Below are positions 1-9,027 of a stretch of DNA of 64,000 bases, piece after piece; position 1 is the first letter of the stretch, and the number at the start of each line of letters is the position of its first letter. Source of the stretch: Myxococcota bacterium (GTDB lineage: Bacteria > Myxococcota_A > Bradymonadia > UBA7976 > UBA1532); the NCBI GenBank assembly GCA_023150895.1, contig JAKLJY010000023.1, forward strand, positions 1-64,000, in the 5' to 3' direction. The position numbers were made by a program, and so were the translations under genes. The notes under the pieces are model-generated. The model saw only the letters and a program-made list of their open reading frames with translations, ran no database searches and was not told where the DNA came from.

Positions 1-221
1 GCGACCGGCGCAGGCGTGTTGAACGGGGCCGCCGGGGCGCCGGCGGACTCCTGACGGGGCGCCGCGAGGCTGTAGTTCCGGCTGCGGGCGTAATGCCGCA
101 TGGCCTCGTTGATGAGGTAGTCCATCGAGCACCCGAGATCCCGGGTCATGACCTCGAAGAGCTCCCAGAGGTAGTCGCGACAGTAGAAACTGCGCAGCGT
201 CTTCCGGTTCTGGTCGGACAT
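1..221 (-). CDS. N-terminal fragment of a myxobacterial FHA-type protein (3' end outside window)
   Basis: An open frame runs from an ATG at 221 leftwards off the window (73 codons visible). It begins MSDQNRKTLRSFYCRD and continues with a helical segment ending DYLINEAMRHYARS, followed by an Ala/Pro-rich stretch that looks like a linker. From memory this opening resembles myxobacterial proteins that join a short ribbon-helix-helix-like head to a Pro/Ala-rich linker and a C-terminal FHA domain. The FHA part is not in the window, so the name is an inference. It is divergent from dtd, with 144 bases between the two starts. Confidence 0.6.
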   Translation of the reverse strand, partial: MSDQNRKTLRSFYCRDYLWELFEVMTRDLGCSMDYLINEAMRHYARSRNYSLAAPRQESAGAPAAPFNTPAPV

Positions 222-365
222 GGATCGGCTTCCTCACGTCGAACGGACAGGGGCCCCGTGGGCCGGCATCGAATCGAAATTCCGAGACCCTTTAGCACAA
301 GCGTCCAAGCGCGTAAACGTCGCGCGCGGGCCGTGACCGGCCAATGCGGGGAAAAAGGCGGAAGC

Positions 366-815
366 ATGCGAGCGGTCGTACAACGAGTCAGAGAGGCACG
401 GGTCGTCGTCGACGGCCGCGTGACGGGCGCCATCGAAACGGGGCTCCTCGTCCTCGTCGGCGCAGCCCCGACGGACACGCCGTCCGAGGTGGACGCCTTT
501 GCCGAAAAGATCGTCGGCCTGCGGATCTTCGCGGATCCGGACGGCAAGATGAATCTCGACCTGAGGCAGGTGGGGGGCGCCGTGCTGGCCGTGTCGCAGT
601 TCACGCTGTTCGGCGACTGCCGCAAGGGCCGACGACCCTCTTTCCAGGCCGCCGCCGGCCCCGAACACGGGCGGGCGATGTACGACCGCTACGTCGACGC
701 CACGCGCGCGCTCGGACTACGCTGCGAGACGGGCATCTTCGGCGCCATGATGGACGTTCGGCTGCACAACGACGGGCCCGTCACCCTGCTGCTCGACTCG
801 ACCCGTCTCTTCTGA
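366..815 (+). CDS. dtd: D-aminoacyl-tRNA deacylase
   Basis: A 149-residue cytoplasmic enzyme that hydrolyses D-aminoacyl-tRNA (and Gly-tRNA-Ala), keeping D-amino acids out of translation. The length matches the family (about 145). The N-terminal MRAVVQRV strand, the SQFTLFGD catalytic motif and the C-terminal NDGPVT cis-Gly-Pro motif are all present. The ATG at 366 is chosen because MRAVVQRV is the canonical N-terminus and a GGCGGA ribosome-binding site lies just upstream; the frame is open further upstream but that part is not family-like. The gene stands alone and converges with the kinase gene to its right. Confidence 0.95.
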   Translation: MRAVVQRVREARVVVDGRVTGAIETGLLVLVGAAPTDTPSEVDAFAEKIVGLRIFADPDGKMNLDLRQVGGAVLAVSQFTLFGDCRKGRRPSFQAAAGPEHGRAMYDRYVDATRALGLRCETGIFGAMMDVRLHNDGPVTLLLDSTRLF

Positions 816-836
816 CGGCGGTCGCGAACGACCCCG

Positions 837-3581
837 TCAAAGGAACTGCGGCCGAATCAGGCGCCGCTGCGTCACGACCTGGGCGACCGGGGGATCGCGG
901 ACGAGCCGGAAGCCGCAGGTCAGCGACGGCTCGGCCATCGGGACCGGCGCCCGGTGGGTCACCCGGCAGGCCATCTCGTTGGGGGTCGCGTAGTGCCCTC
1001 CGCGACTGACCCGCAGCGCCGGATCGGCCCCGAAGGGACTGTCGCAGTACTCGCTGATGAGGCCGGCGAGATCGAAGATGCCGTAGGGTGAGCAGTCCGC
1101 CGGGAAGCTGCCGACGCTCTCGGGCGATGGTCGACCCGGGCGCGAGGCCGCCATCTTGCAGAACGTGGCGTCGAAGCGGTTGCCCCAGGGGTAGAGTCGC
1201 CCGTCGGGTCCCCGCGCGGCCTTCTCCCACTCTTCTTCCCGCGGAAGCCGCACGGCGACACCGACGCGGCTCGTATGCCAGTCGCAATAGGCCTGGGCGT
1301 CCTCGAAGCTGATGCCGAAGACCGGCCAGTAGGGCTCCCAGCGGAACCCCTCGCCGTCGACCGTCGGGAGCGCAAACCGCCCGTCGGCCCCGACGCCCCA
1401 CAGGTAGCCCTCGCGCGCCTTGAGACGCGGGACACGTGCCAGGGCCTCGTCGGGCGCGGTGAAACCGAGGTCGTTGAGGAACGCCAGGTACTCGGCACAG
1501 GTCACCGGATACCGGGCGACGAACACATCCGCGACCGCCACGACGCGCCGGTTGCGGGCCGTCGCGCAGGCCTCGTCGCCACCCATCGTGAAGGCGCCCG
1601 CCGGCACGTAGAGGTAGTGATCGCCGATCTCGTCGTCCCGGAAGAACCGGACCGCCACGTCGGTCACTTCGCCCCGGTCGATCTGCACGGGGCAGCGAAC
1701 GTCGCGATAACCGGCAAGCGACAACGTCAGCAACCAGTTGCCCTGCGCCAGGGGATCGTTGTTCAGGGGCGTCGGGGGCAGTCGCTCCTCCATCAGCGTC
1801 GTCAGCTGGAGGTCCACCTCGACGAACGGCGCCGCATCGACCTGCGCACCCGGCGGATCGGAGCGAAGGATGAGCCGCCCCTCGCCCCGGAGCTGCTCGT
1901 CGAAGAGGCCGCGATTGTACGCGGTCACGAGGCCCCGATAGTAGATGACGTTGGCCTCGTCGTTCTGACGCTCGGCCTCGCGCAGCCGGATCCAGTAGAG
2001 GCGCGCCAGCTCGTTGCACGCGTCGTCGTTCGCGGGGTCGAAACCGATGGCCGCCATGAACGCCTGCGCAGACGCTCCGAAGAGCCGGTGGGCCTCCGTC
2101 TCGGCCTCGGCCAGGGCCGCCTGGCGGGACCACAAGGGTCGCTTGACCTCGATGGGCTCGAACCCCTGCACCTGCCACTCGAGCTCGGAGACCTCGGCGC
2201 GCAATCCTTCGGCGCGGGCACGGGCGACCTTGAACTCCTCGACGAGGCCGCGCCCCTCCTCGACCTTCTCTCGGGACAGGCGCGCTCGGCGGTCGAGATC
2301 CTCGACCCCCGCCAGGTACTTCTCGAGATCGGCGACGATCTCCCGGCAGCTTTGGTACCGGTCTTCGCGGCGCTTGTGGAGACAGCGAAGACAGATCTCC
2401 TCGAGCGCGCGCGGAATTTCGTTCTGCGGGGCACGCTCGCTCGGCGGAATGACCGGCTGGGTGATGACCGCGAGCAGCGTCTGCCGGAAGTTCTTGCCGC
2501 GAAACGGCGGCACGTAACACAGGATCTCGTAGAGCAGCGCGCCGAGCGCGTAGATGTCCGACCGGGCGTCGACCTCGTCGATCTTGCCGGCGGCCTGTTC
2601 CGGCGCCATGTAGGCCGGCGTCCCGGTGACGACCCCCATCATGGTTTCGTCGTGCGCCTGGCTGCGCATCGTGCTGACCTGCTCGTCGTCGAGGGTCAGC
2701 GGGTTGGGCCCTGCGAGCTCCGACGGGTCCGGTTTGCGGCCGAGGACCTTGGCGACGCCCCAGTCGAGCACCAGCGTCTCGCCGAAGTCGCCGAGCATCA
2801 CGTTGCTCGGCTTGATGTCGCGGTGCACCACGCGCCGGCTGTGCGCGAACCCGATCGCCATGCAGACCTGCTGGAAGATCTGCAGCAGGCGCGTCCGCGT
2901 GAAGACCTCGCCGCCGAAGGGGTCCGGCTCCGCCTCTTCGGGCTTGCGCAGCCGCTTGATGATGTCCTTCAGGGTGCGGCCCTTCACCAGCTTCATGGTG
3001 AAGAAGACCTCGCCACCGCTGAAGTAGCCGAAGTCGTGAACCGGCACGATGTTGGGGTGCTCGAGCTGCCCGGTGATCTGCGCCTCTTCCACGAACTTCT
3101 TGAGGACGTAGTCGGAGACCTTGTGGCCTTCGATGAGCGTCTTCATGACCAGCGTGCGCATCAGGTCGCGGTCGCGGGCGACGTGAATGCAGCCGACGCC
3201 GCCGCGCGCGAGCTCGCGGACGATCTCGTACTTGTCCGGCGGACGCGACTCGGCAATCTTGAGGGCCCGGAGCTGCTCGACCCGGGCGAGCACGTCGTCG
3301 ACGGGCTGCGGCTGGCCCACGGACGAAAGCTCGGCGTTGATCCAGCTCCCGGAGCGCGACGAGTCGAGGCCCGCGACGGAGTGGAGTTCGACCGAGCTGC
3401 CCGCCGTCGAGACGAGGTGCGGCAACATGCCGCGCTCCTGGAGGACCGCCAGGACGGGCGCCGTCTGGCCCTGGGCCAGGAGGACCTCGCAGAGCCGCAG
3501 GAACATCGCAGCGTCGATTTCGCCGCGATGTGCCGCCTGCCGCAGGTGGATCAGGACCTCGTTCATGCCGTCGTTTCCCAT
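837..3581 (-). CDS. Ser/Thr protein kinase with C-terminal FGE/SUMF1-type domain
   Basis: A 914-residue, apparently soluble, multidomain protein. Residues 1-110 are an uncharacterised N-terminal region. A Hanks-type kinase follows at about 115-400, with a degenerate Gly-rich loop, the VMK lysine, HRDIKPSN, DWG in place of DFG, and MAPEQ. A charged probable coiled coil covers about 430-500, and a PEGA-like beta stretch lies near 565-640 (LRSDPPGA). The last ~250 residues (from YVPAGAFTMGG to CGFRLVRD) have the formylglycine-generating-enzyme fold signature, including EDAQAYCDW, RLPREEEWEKAAR and SRGGHY. SUMF1 domains on bacterial kinases often bind or sense ligand rather than oxidise sulfatases, so enzymatic FGE activity is unproven. 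An alternative ATG lies five codons in (3566). It is divergent from the next gene. Confidence 0.88.
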   Translation of the reverse strand: MGNDGMNEVLIHLRQAAHRGEIDAAMFLRLCEVLLAQGQTAPVLAVLQERGMLPHLVSTAGSSVELHSVAGLDSSRSGSWINAELSSVGQPQPVDDVLARVEQLRALKIAESRPPDKYEIVRELARGGVGCIHVARDRDLMRTLVMKTLIEGHKVSDYVLKKFVEEAQITGQLEHPNIVPVHDFGYFSGGEVFFTMKLVKGRTLKDIIKRLRKPEEAEPDPFGGEVFTRTRLLQIFQQVCMAIGFAHSRRVVHRDIKPSNVMLGDFGETLVLDWGVAKVLGRKPDPSELAGPNPLTLDDEQVSTMRSQAHDETMMGVVTGTPAYMAPEQAAGKIDEVDARSDIYALGALLYEILCYVPPFRGKNFRQTLLAVITQPVIPPSERAPQNEIPRALEEICLRCLHKRREDRYQSCREIVADLEKYLAGVEDLDRRARLSREKVEEGRGLVEEFKVARARAEGLRAEVSELEWQVQGFEPIEVKRPLWSRQAALAEAETEAHRLFGASAQAFMAAIGFDPANDDACNELARLYWIRLREAERQNDEANVIYYRGLVTAYNRGLFDEQLRGEGRLILRSDPPGAQVDAAPFVEVDLQLTTLMEERLPPTPLNNDPLAQGNWLLTLSLAGYRDVRCPVQIDRGEVTDVAVRFFRDDEIGDHYLYVPAGAFTMGGDEACATARNRRVVAVADVFVARYPVTCAEYLAFLNDLGFTAPDEALARVPRLKAREGYLWGVGADGRFALPTVDGEGFRWEPYWPVFGISFEDAQAYCDWHTSRVGVAVRLPREEEWEKAARGPDGRLYPWGNRFDATFCKMAASRPGRPSPESVGSFPADCSPYGIFDLAGLISEYCDSPFGADPALRVSRGGHYATPNEMACRVTHRAPVPMAEPSLTCGFRLVRDPPVAQVVTQRRLIRPQFL

Positions 3582-3654
3582 TCGGCGCCGCGCTCGGGGC
3601 GGGCCGCGGGCACTCTAAGCCGCGGCTCACCGCAGCGTCAACGGCCGACCCTCG

Positions 3655-3683
3655 TTGCGGCAGTCGGTCCGACGTGGTATCAC
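3655..3683 (+). promoter_or_regulatory. Candidate sigma70-type promoter
   Basis: TTGCGG and TATCAC are separated by 17 bases, 37 bases upstream of the ATG at 3720, in the 138-base divergent spacer. The -10 element matches 4 of 6 consensus bases and the -35 element 3 of 6. Purely sequence-based. Confidence 0.4.
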
Positions 3684-3719
3684 GGGCAGCTTCTCAAGGC
3701 CCCCCAGAACGCCCCTCCC

Positions 3720-4562
3720 ATGTATACGATCCTGATTTCATTGATGATTTCCGTCGCCTGCGTGGTCCTGCCCGCGTGGGTTCTCGACTGGTCGCCCAAA
3801 TGGACGGTCCTGCCGGCCTTCGCCATCGGCGTCGCCGCATTCGTCTGGCTGTCGCGGCGCATCTCCCGACGGTTCGAGGCGCTCAACCAGGCCGCGGACC
3901 GCGAGCTTCAGGCGCTCCAGCAGCTCGGCCAGCAGATGGCGCAGCGGCCCAACATGCGCAACCCGACGCTGCTCGTGCAACGCCTCGACGCGGCCGTCGC
4001 GATCTTCCGGCGCGGCTTCTTCCTCGAGAAGTGGCAGTTCGGCGTGGGCACGATGCTCAACGCCCGCATCGGCATGTTGCTGTTCTCGAAGCCCCAGCTC
4101 ATGCCGGACGCCCCCGTCGGGGAGTGCATCCCGTACCTCGAAAAGGCCCTGGTCAAGGGCCGCAAAGCCCAGCTCATGTCGAACCTGTGGCCGGCATGGG
4201 CCATGCTCGGCATCGCTTACTACAAGCAGGACAAGAAGAACCTGACGCGCGTCCGAGGCGTCTTCGATGCATGCCTCGCCCACGTCCGCAAGGAGCCCCT
4301 GTTCTGGCAGATCTACGCCTTCGTGCTCGTTCAGGAAGACGAGATCGACGCCGCCATCGCCGTGCTGGCCCGCGCGAAAGAGGCCCTGCCGGACGACGCA
4401 CCGCTTGCCGAGAACCTGACGGCGTTGCAGAACCGCAAGAAGATGAACATGCGCCCTTACGGCGAGCTCTGGTACCAGTTCGGGCTCGAGCTGCCGAAGA
4501 TCGCGCAGCCACCGCGCATGCCCCACCCGCGCGCGCGCGGCGGCTTCGCCCGTCGGCGGTAG
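3720..4562 (+). CDS. Membrane-anchored TPR-like protein of unknown function
   Basis: A 280-residue protein. Two hydrophobic segments occupy the first ~48 residues (LISLMISVACVVLPAWVL, then WTVLPAFAIGVAAFVWL). A helical, TPR-like remainder follows (LEKALVKGRKAQLMSNLWPAW, YYKQDKK, LARAKEALPDDAPLAENL), ending in a basic Arg/Pro-rich tail. This topology suggests an inner-membrane anchor with a soluble helical repeat domain. The ATG at 3720 begins the hydrophobic segment; the long in-frame opening upstream is antisense to the kinase gene and lacks coding character. A kinase gene starts 37 bases downstream, so co-transcription is likely. I do not recognise a named family. Confidence 0.8.
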   Translation: MYTILISLMISVACVVLPAWVLDWSPKWTVLPAFAIGVAAFVWLSRRISRRFEALNQAADRELQALQQLGQQMAQRPNMRNPTLLVQRLDAAVAIFRRGFFLEKWQFGVGTMLNARIGMLLFSKPQLMPDAPVGECIPYLEKALVKGRKAQLMSNLWPAWAMLGIAYYKQDKKNLTRVRGVFDACLAHVRKEPLFWQIYAFVLVQEDEIDAAIAVLARAKEALPDDAPLAENLTALQNRKKMNMRPYGELWYQFGLELPKIAQPPRMPHPRARGGFARRR

Positions 4563-4599
4563 CGCGGACCGGCTCGGCACCCATGTCGAGTGAGAAGAG

Positions 4600-6912
4600 A
4601 TGAGCGAGCCCCTGCGCACCCTCGGCCGATACGCCCTGAAACGCCGGCTGGCCGCCGGCGGCATGGGTGAGGTCTATCTGGGCGAGGTCCAGGGCGCCGC
4701 GAACTTCACCAAGCAGGTCGCCATCAAGCGCATCCTGCCGCACCTGGCCGCGAACGAGGCCTTCGTCGCCAAGTTCATCGACGAGGCCAACGTCATGGTG
4801 CAGCTGCACCACGGCAACATCGTGCCGGTGCTCGAGCTCGCGGACGAGGGCGGTGAACTCTTCATCGTCATGGAGTATCTGCCGGGTCGGGATCTGAAAG
4901 CCGTCCTTCACCGACTCAAGGCGCAGCGGCGCGCCTTCCCCGTCGACCTGGCGCTCTTCGTCGCCGGCGAGATCTGCGACGGACTCGACTACGCGCATCG
5001 TCGGACCGGGACCGACGGGCACCCCCTGCACATCGTCCATCGGGACGTCAGCCCGTCCAACGTCATGCTCGGCGCCGCCGGCGAGGTGAAGCTCGTCGAC
5101 TTCGGCATCGCCCGCGCGAGAGGCAGTCTTCACCAGAGCATTTCCGGGACCTTGCAGGGCAAGTTCGCGTACATGAGCCCGGAGCAGGCCGAAGGTCTCC
5201 ATGTGGACGCCCGCAGCGACATCTTCTCGACCGGGCTGGTGCTTTACGAAATGCTGACGGGCGCCCGCCCGCTCGAAGGCGACAGCGAGACGGAGACGCT
5301 GCGCCGGGTCCGGCAGGCCCGGGTCGCCCCGCCCTCGACGCTCCGGGCCGACATCCCGCCGGAGGTCGACGCGCTCGTCCTCAGGGCACTCGCCCCCGCG
5401 CCCGAGGCGCGCCACGTCACGGCCGCGGCCATGCGGCGCGAGATGGCGGTCGTGCTCGCATCGCTGCACAGCGCCGCCGACGCCTCGATGCTGCACCGGT
5501 TCCTGGCCGAGGTCTTTCCGGAGGGCGTGGTGCCGCAAACGGCCGACGCCGGGCCGCTCTCGATGGACGACGCGCTCAAGTTGCAGCTCGGTGCCCTGAC
5601 GCCGAGTGTCGACTCGATGGGCAGCACCCGCACGGCCACCGGGCCCTCGGGGCTCGCGCGCAAGCCCTCGACGTTCTCGACGGACGATGCCCCCTCGGCG
5701 CCGCCGGGACCGCCACGCAGCCCCCCGCCGTCGACCGGACCCGTCGCTCCGCTGACCGGACCATCGCTGCTCTCCAGTCCGCCGTCCGGCTCGGTGAGCG
5801 GCGCCCAACCGGCCGTCTCGATCACCGTGCCCCCCGTCCCCGTCGCCCCGCGACCGCTCATCGGGCGCCGGGTGCTGGCGGGCCTCATCGTCCTCGTGCT
5901 CGGCACGTTCGGGCTCGTCGCCTATCTCAATCGGCCGGTGCCTGCGACGCTGACGGTCACGACGGTCCCGCCGGGCGCCCCCGGCCTCGAGGTCCGCATC
6001 GACGGGGTCGACCTCGAGGGGGTCCATACCGGCAGCGTGGGAGACCAGGTCGAGATTTGCGCCGAGGCGCGAGACTACGAGCGTCGATGCCGCGGTCCCA
6101 TCGTGCTGCGCGCCGGCGCGAATCCGGTCTCCATCGAACTCCAGCCGCGGATGGTGCTGTTCCGGTTCGAGGCCGAGCCGCCGGCGACGACCGTGGTGGT
6201 CGAGGGGATCAAGGAGCCCTTCCCGCAGGGGACGTCGCAGAACGTCGTGCTCGGCGACGCCGTGACGGTGGTGTGGCAGGCCCCCGGGTACCGCACGCTG
6301 GAGAAGAAGTACGATCTCTTCGCGCTCGCCGAGCGAAGGCTTCGTGAGCGTCTCGAACCGGATCCGGACGCCGCCGTTCCTTCAACCGCAGCCCCGCCCA
6401 CCGAAGCGCCGGCGCCGCCGACGGGCCCCTCGCGCCCGGGCGAGCCGTCGACCTCGAAACCGCGCCCGGTGCTGATCCAGAGCGCGCCGGAAGGGGCCGA
6501 GGTGATCGTCGACGGCAAGGTCCTGGGGCGGACGCCGCTCGAGCTCGCAGCGCCCCGTTCGGTCCAGACCGTCCGTCTTCGCGCACCCGGACACGCCGAG
6601 GCGACCCTGCGCCTCGAACCCGGCGCCGGCAGCCCGCCGCGCGTCGAACTGGTGCAGAATGCCCCGGGTTACCTCAGCGTACGCGTCGAACCCGCAGCGG
6701 GCACCCTCCTGCTCGACGGGCGCGACACCGGCAAGAACGTCCTGCGGGCGTTTGCCATCCCCGCCGGAACCCACACCTTGCAGGCCCGCTTTCTCGACCG
6801 GCCGTCGCCCGTCCGGCAGATTGAAATCGAGCCGGGCAAGACGCTCGAGCTCCCCGCGATCGATCTGACCGCCCCCGAAGACCGCGCCGCCGACGGAGTG
6901 CCCCAGCCATGA
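4600..6912 (+). CDS. Transmembrane Ser/Thr protein kinase with PEGA repeats
   Basis: A 770-residue Hanks-type kinase. The kinase domain is about residues 10-280: Gly-rich loop AAGGMGEVYLG, VAIK lysine K43, catalytic D149 in HRDVSPSN, DFG D167, and MSPEQ. A Pro/Ser/Thr-rich juxtamembrane linker spans about 330-420 and one transmembrane helix lies at about 425-445 (LIVLVLGTFGLVAYL). The extracytoplasmic part carries three PEGA-like beta modules, near 448, 622 (SAPEGAEVIVDGKVLGRTP) and 687, separated by a Pro/Thr-rich stretch. The kinase should face the cytoplasm and the PEGA modules the periplasm. Its stop overlaps the start of the FHA-sigma54 activator (ATGA), suggesting the two are made together and that the activator may be a substrate or partner. 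Confidence 0.95.
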   Translation: MSEPLRTLGRYALKRRLAAGGMGEVYLGEVQGAANFTKQVAIKRILPHLAANEAFVAKFIDEANVMVQLHHGNIVPVLELADEGGELFIVMEYLPGRDLKAVLHRLKAQRRAFPVDLALFVAGEICDGLDYAHRRTGTDGHPLHIVHRDVSPSNVMLGAAGEVKLVDFGIARARGSLHQSISGTLQGKFAYMSPEQAEGLHVDARSDIFSTGLVLYEMLTGARPLEGDSETETLRRVRQARVAPPSTLRADIPPEVDALVLRALAPAPEARHVTAAAMRREMAVVLASLHSAADASMLHRFLAEVFPEGVVPQTADAGPLSMDDALKLQLGALTPSVDSMGSTRTATGPSGLARKPSTFSTDDAPSAPPGPPRSPPPSTGPVAPLTGPSLLSSPPSGSVSGAQPAVSITVPPVPVAPRPLIGRRVLAGLIVLVLGTFGLVAYLNRPVPATLTVTTVPPGAPGLEVRIDGVDLEGVHTGSVGDQVEICAEARDYERRCRGPIVLRAGANPVSIELQPRMVLFRFEAEPPATTVVVEGIKEPFPQGTSQNVVLGDAVTVVWQAPGYRTLEKKYDLFALAERRLRERLEPDPDAAVPSTAAPPTEAPAPPTGPSRPGEPSTSKPRPVLIQSAPEGAEVIVDGKVLGRTPLELAAPRSVQTVRLRAPGHAEATLRLEPGAGSPPRVELVQNAPGYLSVRVEPAAGTLLLDGRDTGKNVLRAFAIPAGTHTLQARFLDRPSPVRQIEIEPGKTLELPAIDLTAPEDRAADGVPQP

Positions 6913-8357
6913 GCGAAGCCCACGCCCCCTCCGAGGTCACCCGCACACAGATGGGTGTCGGAATCGAACGCCTGCGCACGCACGAGTACACGCTCGAGGT
7001 CGTCGACGGTCCCGACAAGGGCAAGTCCCTGCGCACGCGCGGCCGGGTCATCCGGCTCGGCACCAGCCCCGAGAACGAGTTCGAGGTCGACGACGGCACC
7101 ACGAGCCGCTTCCACGCCCGCATCGAAGCGGACCTCTTCGGGCACCGGCTGACGGACAACGACAGCAAGAACGGCACGTTCCTCGGCGACGTCCGGATTC
7201 GCGACGTCTACCTGAACCCGGGCGCGCTCATCCGCATCGGGGGCAATACATTCCGATACCAGCCGGGCAGCGAAGCCGTCGAAATCGAACTCTCCCGGGC
7301 GACGCGGTTTGGCCGGATCATCGGTCAATCGGCCGCCATGCGGGAGATCTTCGCGATCCTGGAACGTGTCGGCCCGACGGACATGACCATCCTGGTCGAA
7401 GGCGAGAGCGGCACGGGCAAGGAGCTCGTCGCCGAGGCGGTCCACCAGCACTCGAAGCGCAAGGACGGCCCGCTCGTCGTGTTCGATTGTTCAGCCGTCG
7501 CGCCGAATCTCATCGAGAGCGAACTCTTCGGACACGTCAAGGGCGCGTTCACCGGGGCCGTCGTCGCGCGGGCGGGCGCCTTCGAGCGCGCGCAGGGGGG
7601 CACGCTCTTCCTCGACGAGATGGGCGAACTTCCGCTCGATCTACAGCCAAAGTTGCTGCGCGCCCTCGAACAACGCGAGTTCAAGCCCGTCGGCGCCGAC
7701 CGGGCGGTGAAACTCAACACCCGGATCGTCGCGGCGACCAACCGCAACCTCCAGAAGGAGGTCGAGGCCGGCAACTTCCGGGAGGATCTCTACTATCGGC
7801 TCGCGGTCATTCGGGTCGTTCTCCCGCCGCTCCGCCGGCGCGTCGACGACATCCCGCTGCTCGTCGGCCATTTCCTGAAAGAACTGCAGACGCCGGACGG
7901 ACAACCCGTCCAGGTGAGTTACGAGACGATCGTCAAACTGCAGAAGCACAAGTGGCCGGGCAACGTCCGCGAGCTCCGCAACTTCGTCGAACGCGCGGCG
8001 ATGCTGGCGACGGGCAATCGGCTCGAGACGAAGTATCTCGTCCCGCCGAGCTTCGGCGATACGCGCTCGGGCGCCGAGGCTTCCGCGGCGGACGAACCGG
8101 CGGTCGCTCCCGCGGCCGCGCTCGAGGGCAAGGCCGTCGCCGAGTTCGACGACTCCCTCCCCTTCAAGGACGCCAAAGCTCGGTTGATCGACACCTTCGA
8201 GAGGACCTACTGGGCTCGCCTGCTCGACCGCACGCGCGGAAACATCAGCGCGGCGGCGCGCATCGCCGGCGTCCACCGCAAGAGCGCCGAGTACACGCTC
8301 AAGAAGCTCAACCTCCGGGGCGCCGCCGACGGCGACGACGACGGTTCCTCGGGCTGA
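6909..8357 (+). CDS. FHA-domain sigma54-dependent transcriptional activator
   Basis: A 482-residue enhancer-binding protein. Residues ~45-112 form an FHA phosphothreonine-binding domain (GTSPENEF, SRFHA, DSKNGTFLG) instead of a receiver domain. The AAA+ domain (about 138-375) has Walker A GESGTGKE (from residue 165), the sigma54-contact loop GAFTGA (from residue 212) and Walker B GGTLFLDE. A Fis-type helix-turn-helix lies at about 440-475 (ISAAARIAGVHRKSAEYTLKKL). FHA input implies control by Ser/Thr phosphorylation, and the kinase gene immediately upstream overlaps it by four bases. Targets are unknown; candidate -24/-12 sequences in this window are noted elsewhere. Confidence 0.95.
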   Translation: MSEAHAPSEVTRTQMGVGIERLRTHEYTLEVVDGPDKGKSLRTRGRVIRLGTSPENEFEVDDGTTSRFHARIEADLFGHRLTDNDSKNGTFLGDVRIRDVYLNPGALIRIGGNTFRYQPGSEAVEIELSRATRFGRIIGQSAAMREIFAILERVGPTDMTILVEGESGTGKELVAEAVHQHSKRKDGPLVVFDCSAVAPNLIESELFGHVKGAFTGAVVARAGAFERAQGGTLFLDEMGELPLDLQPKLLRALEQREFKPVGADRAVKLNTRIVAATNRNLQKEVEAGNFREDLYYRLAVIRVVLPPLRRRVDDIPLLVGHFLKELQTPDGQPVQVSYETIVKLQKHKWPGNVRELRNFVERAAMLATGNRLETKYLVPPSFGDTRSGAEASAADEPAVAPAAALEGKAVAEFDDSLPFKDAKARLIDTFERTYWARLLDRTRGNISAAARIAGVHRKSAEYTLKKLNLRGAADGDDDGSSG

Positions 8358-8415
8358 GCAGCCTCGGGTCGACGCCCTTGATGCGTGCCGGCCATCGTGC
8401 GACCCTTCGCGCGCC

Positions 8416-9027
8416 GTGGCCAAACCTCGCTCCCAGCCGGTCGTCTCCATCGTCCGGGCCCTTCGACCCCTCGTCCGACTTTGCCCCCTCCTCCTCGCAG
8501 GTTGCGGTCCAGAGCACGCGTTGAGTGGCGCGTGGCAGCAGGACTGCGATTCGGCCGAGGGCCGATGCGGCGACGAACCCTTCGTCTACATGCTGCACGT
8601 CGGCCGTTACGGCGACGACGTCACGGGGCTCGTCGTGCGGTACGTCAACGAGGGGGCCCCCTTCGACCCGCGCACGGAGTGCGGCTGCTACGTGATGCAG
8701 GGCGGACGCGCAACGGATACCTCGGTCACCCTCCACATCAAACTCGAGGCCGATCCGGCCGCCCCCGGTGATGGTCCGGGCTGCCCCGCGCCCGAGCACC
8801 CGTTCGCCTCCGAGACCTGCCGCACGGCGCTCTCGGCCCCCCCGTGCAACACGCTGAGATTCGATCTTTCCGGCGATGAAGACGCCCTCGATGGTCGCCT
8901 GACGTGCGACGACGCCGCGGCGGACGTCACGCGCCGGTTCGTCCCGGCGCGCGGCAAGACGCGCCGCACCTGCCTTTCCGCCGACCATTGCCCCAACCTG
9001 CCATCGACCGGCGACACCCCCCCGTGA
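8416..9027 (+). CDS. Putative Cys-rich lipoprotein
   Basis: A 203-residue protein starting at GTG. A hydrophobic leader ends in the lipobox LLAGC (Cys30), predicting lipid anchoring. The mature part is short and has many cysteines (ECGCYV, GPGC, ETC, PPCN, TCLSADHC) typical of disulfide-bonded secreted domains. No family was recognised. It overlaps the next gene (GTGA), which encodes a secreted barrel-like protein, so both are probably envelope proteins expressed together. The start is uncertain because no good ribosome-binding site is visible. Confidence 0.65.
   Translation: MAKPRSQPVVSIVRALRPLVRLCPLLLAGCGPEHALSGAWQQDCDSAEGRCGDEPFVYMLHVGRYGDDVTGLVVRYVNEGAPFDPRTECGCYVMQGGRATDTSVTLHIKLEADPAAPGDGPGCPAPEHPFASETCRTALSAPPCNTLRFDLSGDEDALDGRLTCDDAAADVTRRFVPARGKTRRTCLSADHCPNLPSTGDTPP

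Noticed and set aside
1275-3719. Long plus-strand opening before the gene at 3720
   Set aside because: It is antisense to the kinase-FGE gene, has no family similarity, and arises from high GC at third positions.
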